Assembly (NCBI GenBank): GCA_000969725.1
Contig: JXSR01S046147.1
Source of the DNA: Ophiothrix spiculata
Taxonomy: Eukaryota; Echinodermata; Ophiuroidea; Amphilepidida; Ophiotrichidae
DNA: 34,736 bases
Strand: one strand, 5' to 3'
Part shown: in pieces, positions 21,647 through 31,740 of the stretch
Numbering within the stretch: the stretch's first letter is position 1
Layout: every line of letters starts with the position of its first letter
Translations under genes and position numbers: made by a program
The notes under the pieces: generated by a model
Databases searched by the model: none
Seen by the model: the letters and a program-made list of their open reading frames with translations, nothing else
What the model was told of the DNA's origin: nothing

Positions 21647-22329
21647 TCAAAATCGGAGGCGTTTGTTTTGGGACGAGGTACTTTCGGAGGGACCGTATCT
21701 GAATAAAAGTACCGAGGAACAAAATAAACATCGACGATTTAAAAAGATGACAGAATTAAAAGATGATGTAAATTTATTATTGTCATTAATAAAAATATTT
21801 CTTCTTTTATATTCTTACCAATTTTGGATAAAAACAGGTGCAAATCACAGTTTCAATTAGGTAGTATTATTGCCATCAGTTAAAAATACCGATTAGTCCA
21901 CGCATTGCTTCTGCATTGCGTTAAGTCGAACGCGATCTCTACATTGTTGTTTTTAAGGCATGCGCGCTATGGTCGAAAGCATAGCACCGCGTATACGCTG
22001 GTCATTTATTATCAAAAGCCATTGTTACCTGAGTAAAACCATAAATAATCTTATTGGATTTAGTTGCGTTATTACGCGGATAATTCATTTTAAAATAAAT
22101 TGAAACAAATTGAATTCTTACGTTTGTGCGAGCCCTTCACCGTGTCCATCTCCTTCATCGTCAGCATCACCTCCAGTCCGATGTACAAAAANNNNNNNNN
22201 NNNNNNNNNNNNNNNNNNNNNNNNNNNNNNNNNNNNNNNNNGTATTCCTTGAGTTGAGGCTACACGACGGCAGCCAGTCACGAGTATATTTCCCGTAAAT
22301 AATGTCCTTATGCGACAGTAGTCTAGCAT
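21647..22329 (-). CDS. Two-exon small protein gene, copy 2 (paralogue of 14194-14822), exon 1 interrupted by an assembly gap
   Basis: Exon 1 coding is 22329-22122 and exon 2 coding is 21698-21647. The donor (GTAAGA) and acceptor (TTTATTCAG) are identical to copy 1, as is the intron phase. Fifty N at 22192-22241 replace what is 33 bases in copy 1, hiding the internal Met and most of the hydrophobic segment, so the frame cannot be read through here. The visible part encodes the same acidic Gly-rich stretch and the same tail as copy 1 except for a final Phe instead of Tyr. The stop is TGA rather than TAA. The intron (about 423 bp) is longer than in copy 1 and differs by substitutions and small indels, in contrast to the exons. 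Whether this copy is intact depends on the gap sequence. Confidence 0.55.
22192..22241. other. Assembly gap (50 N)
   Basis: Exactly 50 N lie inside exon 1 of copy 2. The matching part of copy 1 is 33 bases, so the run is probably a fixed-size placeholder. Collapse or misjoining of the two near-identical exon 1 regions is a possible reason for the gap. Confidence 0.97.
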
Positions 22330-22489
22330 ACTTTAAGTGAGTCTCTATGCTCAACGGTTGGATATCAATAATAATGCTGATCAAGTAGAGAGCTAAATAG
22401 AAATTGCTTGTCAAAGTCGGCCACGTTTTTAAAGAGCAACGCTGATATCATATGCTCGTAGAGCGTCCTCTATGTGAGTTTACAACCAG
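22330..22489 (-). promoter_or_regulatory. Putative core promoter and 5' UTR of small gene, copy 2
   Basis: This is the counterpart of the block upstream of copy 1, with the same TATA-like TTTAAAAA (22433-22426, minus). The two blocks are collinear without indels, while DNA beyond 22489 shows indels against copy 1. This could reflect selection on regulatory and leader sequence, or gene conversion. Confidence 0.38.
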
Positions 22490-23036
22490 ACAAAATGATA
22501 AATCAAACTACTGGTGATATTCTACTTTTTGAGACATTAATGGTTAACCTATGACCGGATAAATAGTTTTCTATGAAAAAAATGGTTGCAAACAATAATT
22601 ATAAATTAAACGTATTCAAAAGGTATAAGACTTATTCATACACCAATTTGAGCCTAAATGTTGGAAAGGTTTTTGTGTCAGTTTTTCATATATATTTTTG
22701 TCGTTACATTAATACTATTAGTCGCACAAGTAAATCTGACTTATATACTTTACTATATCATGCAACTGAAATTACTAAGGTAGGTAGTCCTCTTTACATT
22801 TCTCTTGAACTAGAAAATTATATAACTTAATAGTAACACTTCAGTAGAAGTCCTATTTGCAGCCTGATTTATAAAACTCCTTAAGCCTGGTTGCATAAAA
22901 TCTCACATCATTGTCTAAATCATAACATCTCAAATTATGAAATGCAGATAATGTCATGGCGTTGGAATAGATTTAATCAAATTATGCAGAAAACAGCCTG
23001 TATGCTATTGCTTTACAGATTTATTTGGTAATAGTT

Positions 23037-23053
23037 TATATATATATATAATT
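23037..23053 (+). repeat. Short (TA)n microsatellite
   Basis: TATATATATATATA in duplicate copy 2. The matching position of copy 1 (about 15594) lacks the run. Confidence 0.8.
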
Positions 23054-23533
23054 ATCCATAATTTATCGAATTTACATTGTCAGAAATACACTTTATCATG
23101 TTTATGTAGGCAAAGAGAGTACTATACATCCAATGTTTAATCAAATTAGGCACATAGCAACACAAACGTTATTCCAAAATATTTTACTGATACTTTCTCC
23201 AGAAGTCCGTTATATATTAACCTTAACTCTGATCAATTCTACAAAATCCTAAAGCAGAAAATGATGAAAAAATAATCTTGAATCCAAATATGTATCAACT
23301 GTCAGATATATATGGCTACCAAATTGCTGCCGAGGCACACGTTCGAATGCGTGAATAGTGATTTTGACAGAGTAAGATTTGTGGCGTTTAGTGAGTTAGA
23401 TTTATAACCTCAACATCTCATTGCCTTAACAGAAAGATACTTGAACTAAATTTACATAAAACCATATTCCTTATTCGTGGTAAAGGTGTAATAAAATTAA
23501 ACAAAGCACCAATAGCACTTCAGAAGAATATTT

Positions 23534-24184
23534 GTGATGACTCACACCGAAAAGGGGGACTTTGCGACGATCTGCAGACTGAGATATCAGGCTTTGAAGT
23601 TGCGAAGTGGTATAACTTTCGTCTGGGGTGAATTTGAGATTTTGTGATATTATGAATCTTCAAAGTTTTAAAAAATTTCCTACCAAGCCGTTTTCTATAA
23701 AATTGCGAAAAAAATGATTTTATGACAATTTTCTAACACCGTGTCAATCTCCTTTTCGCAATTTTGTGATCGGAAGAAAAAACATCCTCGAAAACAGGCC
23801 GTTTTCTCAGCTCAAATTTTCACTTCTCTGACCGACTGTCCTATGTATATAATTAAAGATATCTTAACAATGTCTGTGTCAAATTTGATGATGATTGAGT
23901 GCTCCTAAGTACCCGTTGCTAAGGAGATTTTGTGTATAGGTGAATAGTAATCAATAAAATTGATGCTTTCACAAACCTAAACTTTAAAGCCTGTTTTCTC
24001 CAATTGCTATTTTTGAAAAGTGATCAACACGCTCTTACTAAAATAGCCATATCTTCATGACAGATTGTTGTATCGAAATTTTTGAGGTACCAAATTACTT
24101 TTGAAACTCTGAGCTTTCACATGATGCCAAAAACTCAATTTTGATGTCGGAACCAAAGTCCCCCCTTCCGGTGTGAGTCATCAC
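23534..24184. mobile_element. Short non-autonomous TIR element B (GTGA family, 651 bp)
   Basis: The terminal inverted repeats begin GTGATGACTCACACCG (16 bp perfect) and continue imperfectly through an AAGGGGGACTTT segment. ATTT flanks both sides (23530-23533, 24185-24188). Interior segments are recognisably related to element A, for example CCAAAAACT..ATTTTGAT near the right end and a GTCAAATTTG-like block in the middle. No transposase is seen. Confidence 0.87.
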
Positions 24185-25292
24185 ATTTTTTGCAAATTAA
24201 GTGAGACAGAGGTTTTTTTTTTCAAAAAGTGATTTTTATCATATCAACGTTCGATATTGTAAAAAATGACATTGAAATTATCTTGTCGTATTCCAAGTTT
24301 TCTGTCATCGAGGAGGTATTCCTGTGATATTTTCCCAGTTTGTTAAGCGATCGACACACTTTTCGTAAGCAAATTCCTCTTCATACGGGTTTAAATTGTT
24401 ACAATTAGGCCTTACAGCACTTAGCATCAATTGAGGCTTAACATTTTTGTAAATGTTTGCTGTATCTGGTTGAGTGTTTGGTTTTGCTTAAAGTGGCATT
24501 GTAATATTTTAGGATTTGAAAGCAAGCACAATTGGAGATCTACAGAGTTTGTTCCACTCAGACTTTTTAGCGAAAATTAAATTCAAATTTAATTCAAATA
24601 AATTAACATTATTGAAGTTTTGCACAAGTGTAGTAAATAAGCTCGTTAAAAAAATTCATGTCCAAGACTGTCTATATGAATATCAACAAATTCTTGGAAA
24701 AAGTAGAACAATCTTTTTTAGATCTTTTTTAGTTTTGAAAATAGCAAATGAAATACGATAATATTCAATAAAAGACACTACCTCACTACGTTTATAAATT
24801 TCCATTATAAACTCCTGTAAAGTAGTTTAAACCACAGCGTTATTGAGACAAAGGAGAAGAAAAAGATGTGCAATCTTGCCATATCCGGAGTTTTCATCGA
24901 GGATGTATTAATGTCCCATTTCGTAAGGTAATCAAGACTATTTGCGTAAATAAATTAACCATTACACAGTATGCAATGCATTCGGTTTCTGTTTAAAAAT
25001 CAAGATGAAATAAATAAGTTTCGATAAAAAGCACTCCGTCACTTCATTTATAATTTAAGTCAACTTTCATATGCTTTTTCAATATCAACGTCTGCAAAGT
25101 GTTCTTAAGCACAATTTATTAAATATAAAAACAAAAAGAGTTATCTAGCCATATCCGGAGTTTTCATTGATGAGGTATCTCATTTCGTAAGGCAATCCAG
25201 ACTCTTTTCGTAAACAACTTAAGCAGTTATACAAAGTTGTGCAATTAATCTCATTAAACGCCATTGTTTTTGCATATCATTTATTTAAACTA

Positions 25293-25943
25293 CACTCTTA
25301 GAAAGAAAGTATCAAATATGAGACAAAAAGGATCAATTTTGATCCTTTTTAGGTATCAAATATGAGCTTATCCTTCAAGGATCAAAGTGATCCCAAAAAA
25401 AGGATCAAAAATTTTGATCCGAAAAAGGATCAAATATTTCTTATAAAAAAGACCTGCAAAAAACATCACACTGAAGTGACGCTAGCAGGGTTTGAACCCA
25501 CGCCGCACTCATACCTGCTGGTAATTACGAGACCAAGGATCTAACCACTCGACCACGGGGCTGTGTGATGAAATCAACGTATTTATACATGTTACACCAT
25601 AGTATACATTCCCCGCTGTGTAGCGGTAATGGGGTGTACTCAAATATGAAACAAAACATCACGTTGCATCCAAACGCGGTATCAAAATGTGAGCTCATCC
25701 TTTCTGTATCAAAGTAAACCAGAAATACGGATCAAAACTTTGATATTGTAATCAAAAAGGATAAAAATAAAGTGATCCTAAAAAAGGATCAAAAATGATC
25801 CTTGTGAATTTGATCCATTTGTATATATTGATCCGCAAAAGGATCAAAAGTGATCCTTAAAGGATCAAAAGTGATCCTTAAAGGATCAAAATAAAATGAT
25901 CCCGAAAAAGGATCAAAAATTTGATCCCGGCCTTCTAAGAGTG
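25293..25943. mobile_element. TIR element E (CACTCTTAGAA ends, 651 bp) with GGATCAAA repeats and a tRNA-like core
   Basis: The ends CACTCTTAGAA and TTCTAAGAGTG are inverted repeats flanked by TA on each side. Both subterminal regions are packed with short GGATCAAA / TTTGATCC motifs in both orientations (about 25330-25440 and 25735-25930), giving strong potential to fold. The centre holds a tRNA-like segment on the minus strand. No protein is encoded. The CACTCT ends and TA target resemble element D, suggesting related mobilisation. Iterated subterminal motifs are typical transposase-binding arrangements in some families, but that role here is inference. Confidence 0.85.
25477..25562 (-). ncRNA. 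tRNA-like segment / tRNA pseudogene inside element E
   Basis: The minus strand has an A-box-like TGGTCGAGTGG and a B-box-like GGTTCAAACCC at class II spacing. A D stem GGTC/GATC and a T arm (GTGGG/CCTGC around TTCAAAC) can form. The anticodon arm has stem TTGGT/ACCAG but a 9-base loop (CTCGTAATT), two more than normal. The expected acceptor halves do not pair, so this is not a working tRNA gene. CATCACAC (25464-25471) and GTGTGATG (25563-25570) bracket it as an outer stem. It may be a SINE-type Pol III promoter or an old tRNA capture. Confidence 0.6.
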
Positions 25944-25945
25944 TA

Positions 25946-26998
25946 CTCTGGCATAATGATATAGTACTTGACGACAAATACTCTTAAAAAGTAATTTAGA
26001 GAATCTTAACAATTAATGCTACTTCATCATTAAGTTCATATGGTGACAAGACACTCTTGTAAAAAAAAAATCAGAGAATCAAAAAATGAAAAAATGAAGC
26101 AAATAAATCATTATATTCATACCACAAAATCTGTTACTTGAAATTACAGAGATAAGAACTATATGGATGAATTACTGAAAGTATAAAATATTTTTAACAA
26201 TACAAAGCCAATAAAGGATTGCTTTTTTGATGCAATCATATTTACTCAACTAACCAAAAAGGTTTAATAATAACGTGAACATTTTTATGTTTTATTGCAA
26301 CCATTAGTCCATTTCTAACCCGATTACTGTGTAAATAGCCTCCCCTCTTTTTTACACAGATATATTAGTATAACGAGGAAAAAAATATTTCCCACCCCAG
26401 CCTTATCTATAATATAACGAAGTGACGAAGAAATCAAATTATTGCAAATTTATAATTTGTGTATCGTAATAAATGTGAAAATTGAAAAGTGAATTGAAAT
26501 ATGTAAACTTCACTTGAATAAAATTAGTTCCACTACTCGTTGTACAAAGATTAAAATGAATGGAGATTTGTCTTCTTTTTCACTTAAGAATTGTTACATG
26601 AACTATATAGGCCTTGATTAAAAGCACTTTGTCAATACGCATATTATTAAAGTCACTTTCTAGCTTAATAAAATATGCTTTTTCAATATCAGCTTCTGAT
26701 ATGAAAATAAAGTAATCTTGAAATATGCCTGGGATTCATCAAGGAGATACCGTGCTATGTCATGGCAATGCCCCAATTCGTTAAGGGATTAAGGATCTTT
26801 ACGTAACAAATTACCCATTCGACAGTTTAAGTGCTACAGTTAATTACATCAATTACTAATTTATAGCTTAACTTTGCCTTGTAATTTTTTTTAAGGTTTT
26901 GTAGGGTTTTTTCTACTTAGGCGTTTCAATATAGGATAAGTATTCATTACAGTAATTAGACAATCTGCAAAAATCGTTGTACTGAATGTACTAATCAA
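25946..26998. other. No gene seen; old repeat units only
   Basis: AT-rich sequence containing weak relatives of the array unit (26615-26860). No coding or RNA signal is supported. Confidence 0.45.
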
Positions 26999-27645
26999 TC
27001 ATAGAAATGACTTTACGGACGATGTCACCATGATCAGAAGGGTCCTTTCAACTTGTTCATAGAAACAACATTTAAAAACGAAAATGTCCTCACACATACG
27101 AATAATTACACCTGGAATATTGTATGACGGTGTACATTTTCCATTTTCAAGAAACGATGATGTTGTTTGCAATTCTTTAACACCAATATCTTTACTTGAT
27201 TTGTAATGATAGAGATAAAATTTTCTTTCATGAAGCTTGGACAAGAATCATTAAAAATGTTAAAAACATGATTAAGACGGAGTTGTTCAGCTCTGGTACT
27301 GCCTAAATTCTTAAAATCATCTTTGCCTAAAGTCTTAAAATCATCTTTGTTAATATAATACATATAATCTTTACGTAAAATAAAACTACTAACTTTGTTC
27401 TGAACCCGCTGCAATCTGATTGAATGATAATTAGAGATGACACAGTACCAGGAGGATATTGAATAGTCAAACAGACACAATACAAGATCTGAACAGATCA
27501 TTTTCTTCAATGTTTGATTTTTTTAAAAAATTTCAAACGAGAATTAACTTGCTTCACAATTTTGGTGGCAATTTCATCACCATCAAAGAATTAATTAAGT
27601 TCAAGCCCAAGATTGTTTACAGCCATAAATCTTTTCCATCTTAAC
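26999..27645 (-). pseudogene. LINE reverse transcriptase C-terminal fragment
   Basis: On the minus strand a 134-codon frame (27510-27106) reads CLFDYSISSWYCVISN, RLQRVQNKVSSFIL and EQLRLNHVFNIFND..P.FMKENF, which is the thumb and C-terminal region of jockey/CR1-like LINE RTs. Upstream, 27510-27640 in other frames continues the same protein (VNSRLKFFKKIKH-like). Frameshifts and a missing catalytic core show it is dead. It lies within the old repeat units. Confidence 0.8.
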
Positions 27646-28429
27646 CATACTTTCAGTGCAAATATACTATATATTTCTCTATTGCCCACCTTATTGTAAT
27701 GTATGAAACTCATTTTAGATACCAATACTCAGCACTGAATTCATACTACCCAAAATGTACACCGACGAAACTCAAATTTTTGTATTTTTTTAATGCATAT
27801 AAAATGCAGATTTGAGTAAAGCACTTAGTAGCCCATACATGTATGTTCTTTTGATTTATACCCTCCAACCGTTTTTCCTAACGTCGTTAATGGCACATTG
27901 CCTAGACTCTACTAATGATATATTGATTACTCAAAATAATTTTTAAAATAAAAAAATACAGTTTATTACATTTTATATAGCTCATATAGGTAAATCAAAA
28001 GTGAAGAAATTTAAACTTTGGATGAGTGTAATAAATTAGCTATTTGAAAACAAATGTTCAAAAAAAAAAATGTCTATATGAACTTCAAAATATTCTTGAA
28101 AGGGGTAGAATAATGATTTTTCTGAGACAAAAGAAGAGAAAAAGGTATGTAAATAGATTTATTTTGCCATATCCGGAATTTTCATCAAGGCGGTGGGTTA
28201 TCAAAACTTCTTGCATAAAAAAATTACGCATTAAACAGTTTTTAAGTGCTGCATTATTCATAAAATGTGTTGTATTTGTTTCTTTCTAGTATTTTTTTTT
28301 ATTTATTTTACAATATTTAAACAGGGTAATCTGCTCAATGAAATTCATTTTCAGTAGAGCCCTGCTCAACACATATAAGAAGAGTTAAATATGTTAAAAA
28401 GACAACATGATTTTAAAAGTTATTATATA

Positions 28430-29040
28430 TATACATAACATAATTTTTTCATTAGAATAGAAAACTTTAAAAGACATAATAATCAATAAATAATTTGATG
28501 TGTAAAACATGAAGTACTAAAATCCAAATGCTTAAAATGAATAAAGTAAACAATATACACATTTTCTTTAGAATTAAAAGACATAAAAGCATATACAAGT
28601 AACCTTTAAAGCATAATATCAATGTACTCATATTTTTATGGATAAAATAACATTTCCAGAACATATCTACAAATATTAAAACATACTATAAATTTATGCA
28701 GAGCAAAATGAATTATCAAAATAAATTGAATTTTACAGTTTAAGATCCTTTTTAAAATTTATTTTGAAAGACGTAAATGTATTGTTCTTCCGTATATTAC
28801 TTGATAAAACGTTCCATAGAACTGAGCCCTTAAAATAAAAAGTATTTCTACCATAGTTGGTATTGCACTTTAGAACATAAAAATTTTCAGCTATGCTTTG
28901 ACGTGTGCACAAAGAATGTATATCATGAATGTGATTAAAAGACCGCGACAAATAAGAAGGAGCCATTCCGTTGATCGTTTTGTACATCATACAGCCATTA
29001 ACACCCATCTGAGACCTTACTCTATTGTTTTTTCGCTCCA
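28430..29040 (-). mobile_element. LINE 3' end: RT C-terminus plus 3' UTR
   Basis: The minus-strand frame ending at 28733 gives MYKTINGMAPSYLSRSFNHI, ending with CNTNYGRNTFYFKGSVLWN and a short tail before the stop, typical of the extreme C-terminus of a LINE ORF2. Below 28733 the sequence is very AT-rich and non-coding, consistent with a 3' UTR to about 28430. The 5' part is missing, ending near a small hairpin at 29068-29109. Confidence 0.72.
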
Positions 29041-29067
29041 TTATTTTGTAGGAATGGAGCGTTAAAC

Positions 29068-29109
29068 AATAACTCTCCATTCGTGAATTAACACGAATGG
29101 AGAGTTATT
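29068..29109. repeat. Perfect 18-bp-arm hairpin with nearby short repeats
   Basis: AATAACTCTCCATTCGTG (29068-29085) and its exact reverse complement (29092-29109) are separated by AATTAA. A GAATGGAG(A/C)GTTA motif also recurs at about 29053, 29096 and 29113. Confidence 0.92.
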
Positions 29110-29393
29110 AAGGAATGGAGAGTTAGTATGTTAGCAAGTTAACAAGTGTCAAGTGTGAAAAGCAAAAATACAATATTAATATGCAATCAATCAATGGACT
29201 TGGCTAAATGGGGAATTTGCATTATCAAACATGTCAAAATGGTTCATATTATGAAACACTAATTCTATTTATTTTGTAGCCTTTTACTTTTCTAAATCCG
29301 CGTCATGAGTTTTACATATACAATTAACATACATTTGGACATATAACATAAACTTTTGGACCAAGTATACTTCAGGTCCTATCTGAAACTTTA

Positions 29394-29450
29394 GGGTTTA
29401 GGGTCAGGATAATAGGGACAGGGTCGGGTCATGGTTGGTGAGTTAGGGTC
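29394..29450 (+). other. G-rich stretch with G-quadruplex potential
   Basis: GGG runs at 29394, 29401, 29415, 29421, 29426 and 29446 stand out in AT-rich surroundings. The first part (GGGTTTAGGG) is telomere-like, but the rest is irregular. Four or more runs fit a G-quadruplex pattern. Confidence 0.45.
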
Positions 29451-29699
29451 GGATCCTAAAATATACTTTTTCGCATTTAAAAAAAATATAGTTTGAAGTT
29501 CTTACCAGCTGTCTTGCATTTTATTACGTGTAAAACATGATAGAGTAAAACATGATATAGGCTTATCATGTAACAACGCTTTTGTAGGCTTAGTATATAC
29601 AATTTTATTTTATTTTAATGTTTAATTTTTATTTAAATAATTTCACCTTTTTGTGCATTATAATTTAAATTAAATAATATTTCATGTTGTATTTAGGGG

Positions 29700-30780
29700 T
29701 TAGTATGCTATAGCAACGTTGTGTTCATGGTTTAAAGCCAACAAACTCTCTGTAAATGCTACAAAAACAAATTATGTGATTATGGGCACTCCAAAAATGA
29801 CGTCAAGCATTGACAAGACCAATGTTATTTTAGACAGTACTAGATTAGATAGAGTAACAAAAACGAAATTTTTGGGAGTAATCATAGATGAAAACTTAAC
29901 CTCGAAATATCATATTGATGGAATAACTAAAACGATTTCTAGAAATATTGGCATGATAAATAAACTCAAGTTTTTTATTCCTGAACGCAATCTCCGCACA
30001 CTCTATTGTACTTTAGTTTTACCTTATGTCAATTATGGAATTCTCATATGGGGGCAATCATGTAAAATGTATCTGGATAAAATTCACAAACTTCAAAAAT
30101 GGGTTTTAAGAATTATATCAAATAGTCATTATCGCAGTCATTCTGCACCACTTTTCAATAGATATGATATTTTGAATGTATATGACATGTATAAACTTGA
30201 AGTTGGTGTATTCGTGTATCGTTATTTTGAGAGATTGTTACCTGAGTCTTTCAATACATTCTTTACAAAACGTCCTGATATCCATGACTATCACACAAGA
30301 AACAGCTGCAAATTCAATCCAAGTAGAAATAAACTTGTTTTTACAGATAAAAGTAATTAGAACTGCAGGTCCAAAACTATGGAATTCCTTAAACGACCAA
30401 CTTAGAAGCTCACTGTCAACTAAGCATTTTCGAAATTTATATAAATCTACTTTAATTAGCACATACGTTTAATAACTTACCATGCATCATTCCTGAAACG
30501 TGGGATTTACCATCATCTTGTACCATCATCTTGTTTTGGAGCTGGTGTTGGTCTTGTGTGATGGTTTGTTAAGTATTTTCTATTTCTTTTGTTTGTTTTG
30601 CTTATATAGGCCTTACCAAGGGGTAATCGTGATCAGGCCTTACTGGCCTTTTGATTACTCCTCCATATAATGTTTCTCTTGTTACATTGTTTTTATTTTA
30701 TGTTGTTTGTATATATTGTAGTTTTATTATACATGTACATATTATATATGGAAAATAAATAAAGTTTCATGATATGAATC
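29700..30780 (+). mobile_element. 5'-truncated LINE: RT C-terminal half and 3' UTR
   Basis: An open frame from about 29700 to 30360 (213 codons from its first Met) begins CSWFKANKLSVNATKTN, just downstream of where the YADD box would be, and continues TKTKFLGVIIDENL, ERNLRTLYCTLVLPYVNYG and KIHKLQKWVLRIIS. A frameshift near 30345 moves the end (RTAGPKLWNSLNDQL... to stop 30472) into another frame. A 3' UTR of about 300 bp ends with AATAAATAAAG (about 30753). Truncation at the 5' end with an intact 3' end is the usual LINE insertion product. A single frameshift in about 250 codons suggests moderate age. Its sequence differs clearly from the minus-strand LINE that follows. Confidence 0.87.
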
Positions 30781-31740
30781 ATCCTATGGATAATTTTGTA
30801 TTTTTCATTTCTATCATGTCTATATGCAGCTTTTATGATAGATGAATAGTTAATATGTATGTACAATAATCTGGATTTTTCCCCATTATTAATTTTTTTT
30901 TTAAATAGATTTTCTTTTCTTTAACTGAAAGGATATTACGCGGTGTTTGGTTTGTAGAGAGCACAGTGCAGTAGCATAGATATTCCTAAATGTATGTATG
31001 CATTAGACCTAATGTTTATGTTATCCAATTTTACGTCAATGTTATTTACCCGTTCCGCTGGATTGGATTTACCTTGAAATCATCCATTATGGATTTATTG
31101 CTGTATGTTTGGGTTTTCTTTTAGATTTCTATGTTCATTTCCCCATATCTTTCTTTTCTTTTGCAATATGTTTTTTTTTTTTCCGAATGGGAAACATGTT
31201 TTACTTTCCATTTTTATTAACGAATTGAAATGTCTTCAATACATTCAGGCCTAATTTGGATGAGTGTTAATCAGGCTAGCTATCCTGCATCCTGGATAGC
31301 TGATCAAACTATTTAAACTTACCCATGTCAGTGTTACAGGGATGAATACAAAGCATCAATGATATCTTTTAATTGGTATATGTAAAAGACTTTCCCAATT
31401 ATTAAATAAATTCAATGGTATTACATTCCACATGATGAGTATGGTTAATAAATCCAGTGGTAACTTTTTAAAACACTGCTCCAATAATAAAATATAGTCC
31501 AATAACATACTACATTGGTGAGGACTGGTTTAGCATATCTTTCCTCCCATCTGAACAGAACAGTGACAACTTATTAAAATGAATCAAGTATTGACAGTAT
31601 TATTTGATCACCCAATTCTGAACTTTCTCAAGATTTACTTTTTTAGTAATTTATATTTAGCAATTTAAAAAGCTACATCAATATGTTTACGTCTAGACCT
31701 GTTCGGTCTACAGATGGGTGTTAAATCGGATAATTACCTC
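30781..31740. other. No gene seen between two LINE remains
   Basis: AT-rich spacer between the plus-strand LINE 3' end and the broken end of the minus-strand LINE. A small inverted repeat (GCTATCC..GGATAGC) is at about 31279-31300. Confidence 0.5.

Larger units (their letters stand above)
17335..23210 (+). repeat. Segmental duplication, copy 2
   Basis: Counterpart of 7965-15752 in the same orientation, about 5.9 kb. It lacks the three insertions of copy 1, preserving their empty target sites, and has a deletion around 19935-20030 relative to copy 1. Its 3' end (23210) leads into older diverged repeat units, whereas copy 1 ends beside a LINE fragment. Confidence 0.93.
8774..28280 (+). repeat. 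Degenerate higher-order repeat units sharing a 'CAATCTTGCC' anchor block
   Basis: A block of roughly 130 bp recurs in one orientation. It reads approximately ATGCAAATAGAGCAATCTTG, then CC, a CCGAG/CCGGAG TTTTCATCGAGGAGGTAT element, CCCATTTCGTTAAG, and CATTCAACAGTTTTAAGTGC. Occurrences begin near 8774, 11317, 12771, 18141, 19673, 20621, 24281 (weak), 24868, 25140, 26712 (weak) and 28161. Material on either side also recurs: the 11980-12110 segment resembles 24628-24730 and 28015-28110, and the 12635-12780 segment resembles 25027-25150 and 26615-26715. Units range from about 0.3 to 2.5 kb. They could be ancient tandem duplications or repeated insertions of a non-autonomous element; I cannot decide. 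Confidence 0.72.

Noticed and set aside
21579-21860. 93-codon plus-strand open frame over exon 2 of gene copy 2
   Set aside because: Copy 1 has stops in the same frame, and the silent-site pattern fits the minus-strand exon instead. It is an antisense shadow.
25477-25562. Functional tRNA-Thr or class II tRNA gene
   Set aside because: The anticodon loop has nine bases and the acceptor halves do not pair, so it is kept only as a tRNA-like segment.
25330-25930. CRISPR-like array of GGATCAAA repeats
   Set aside because: Motifs are too short, occur in both orientations, lack uniform spacers, and sit inside a TIR element of a eukaryotic genome.
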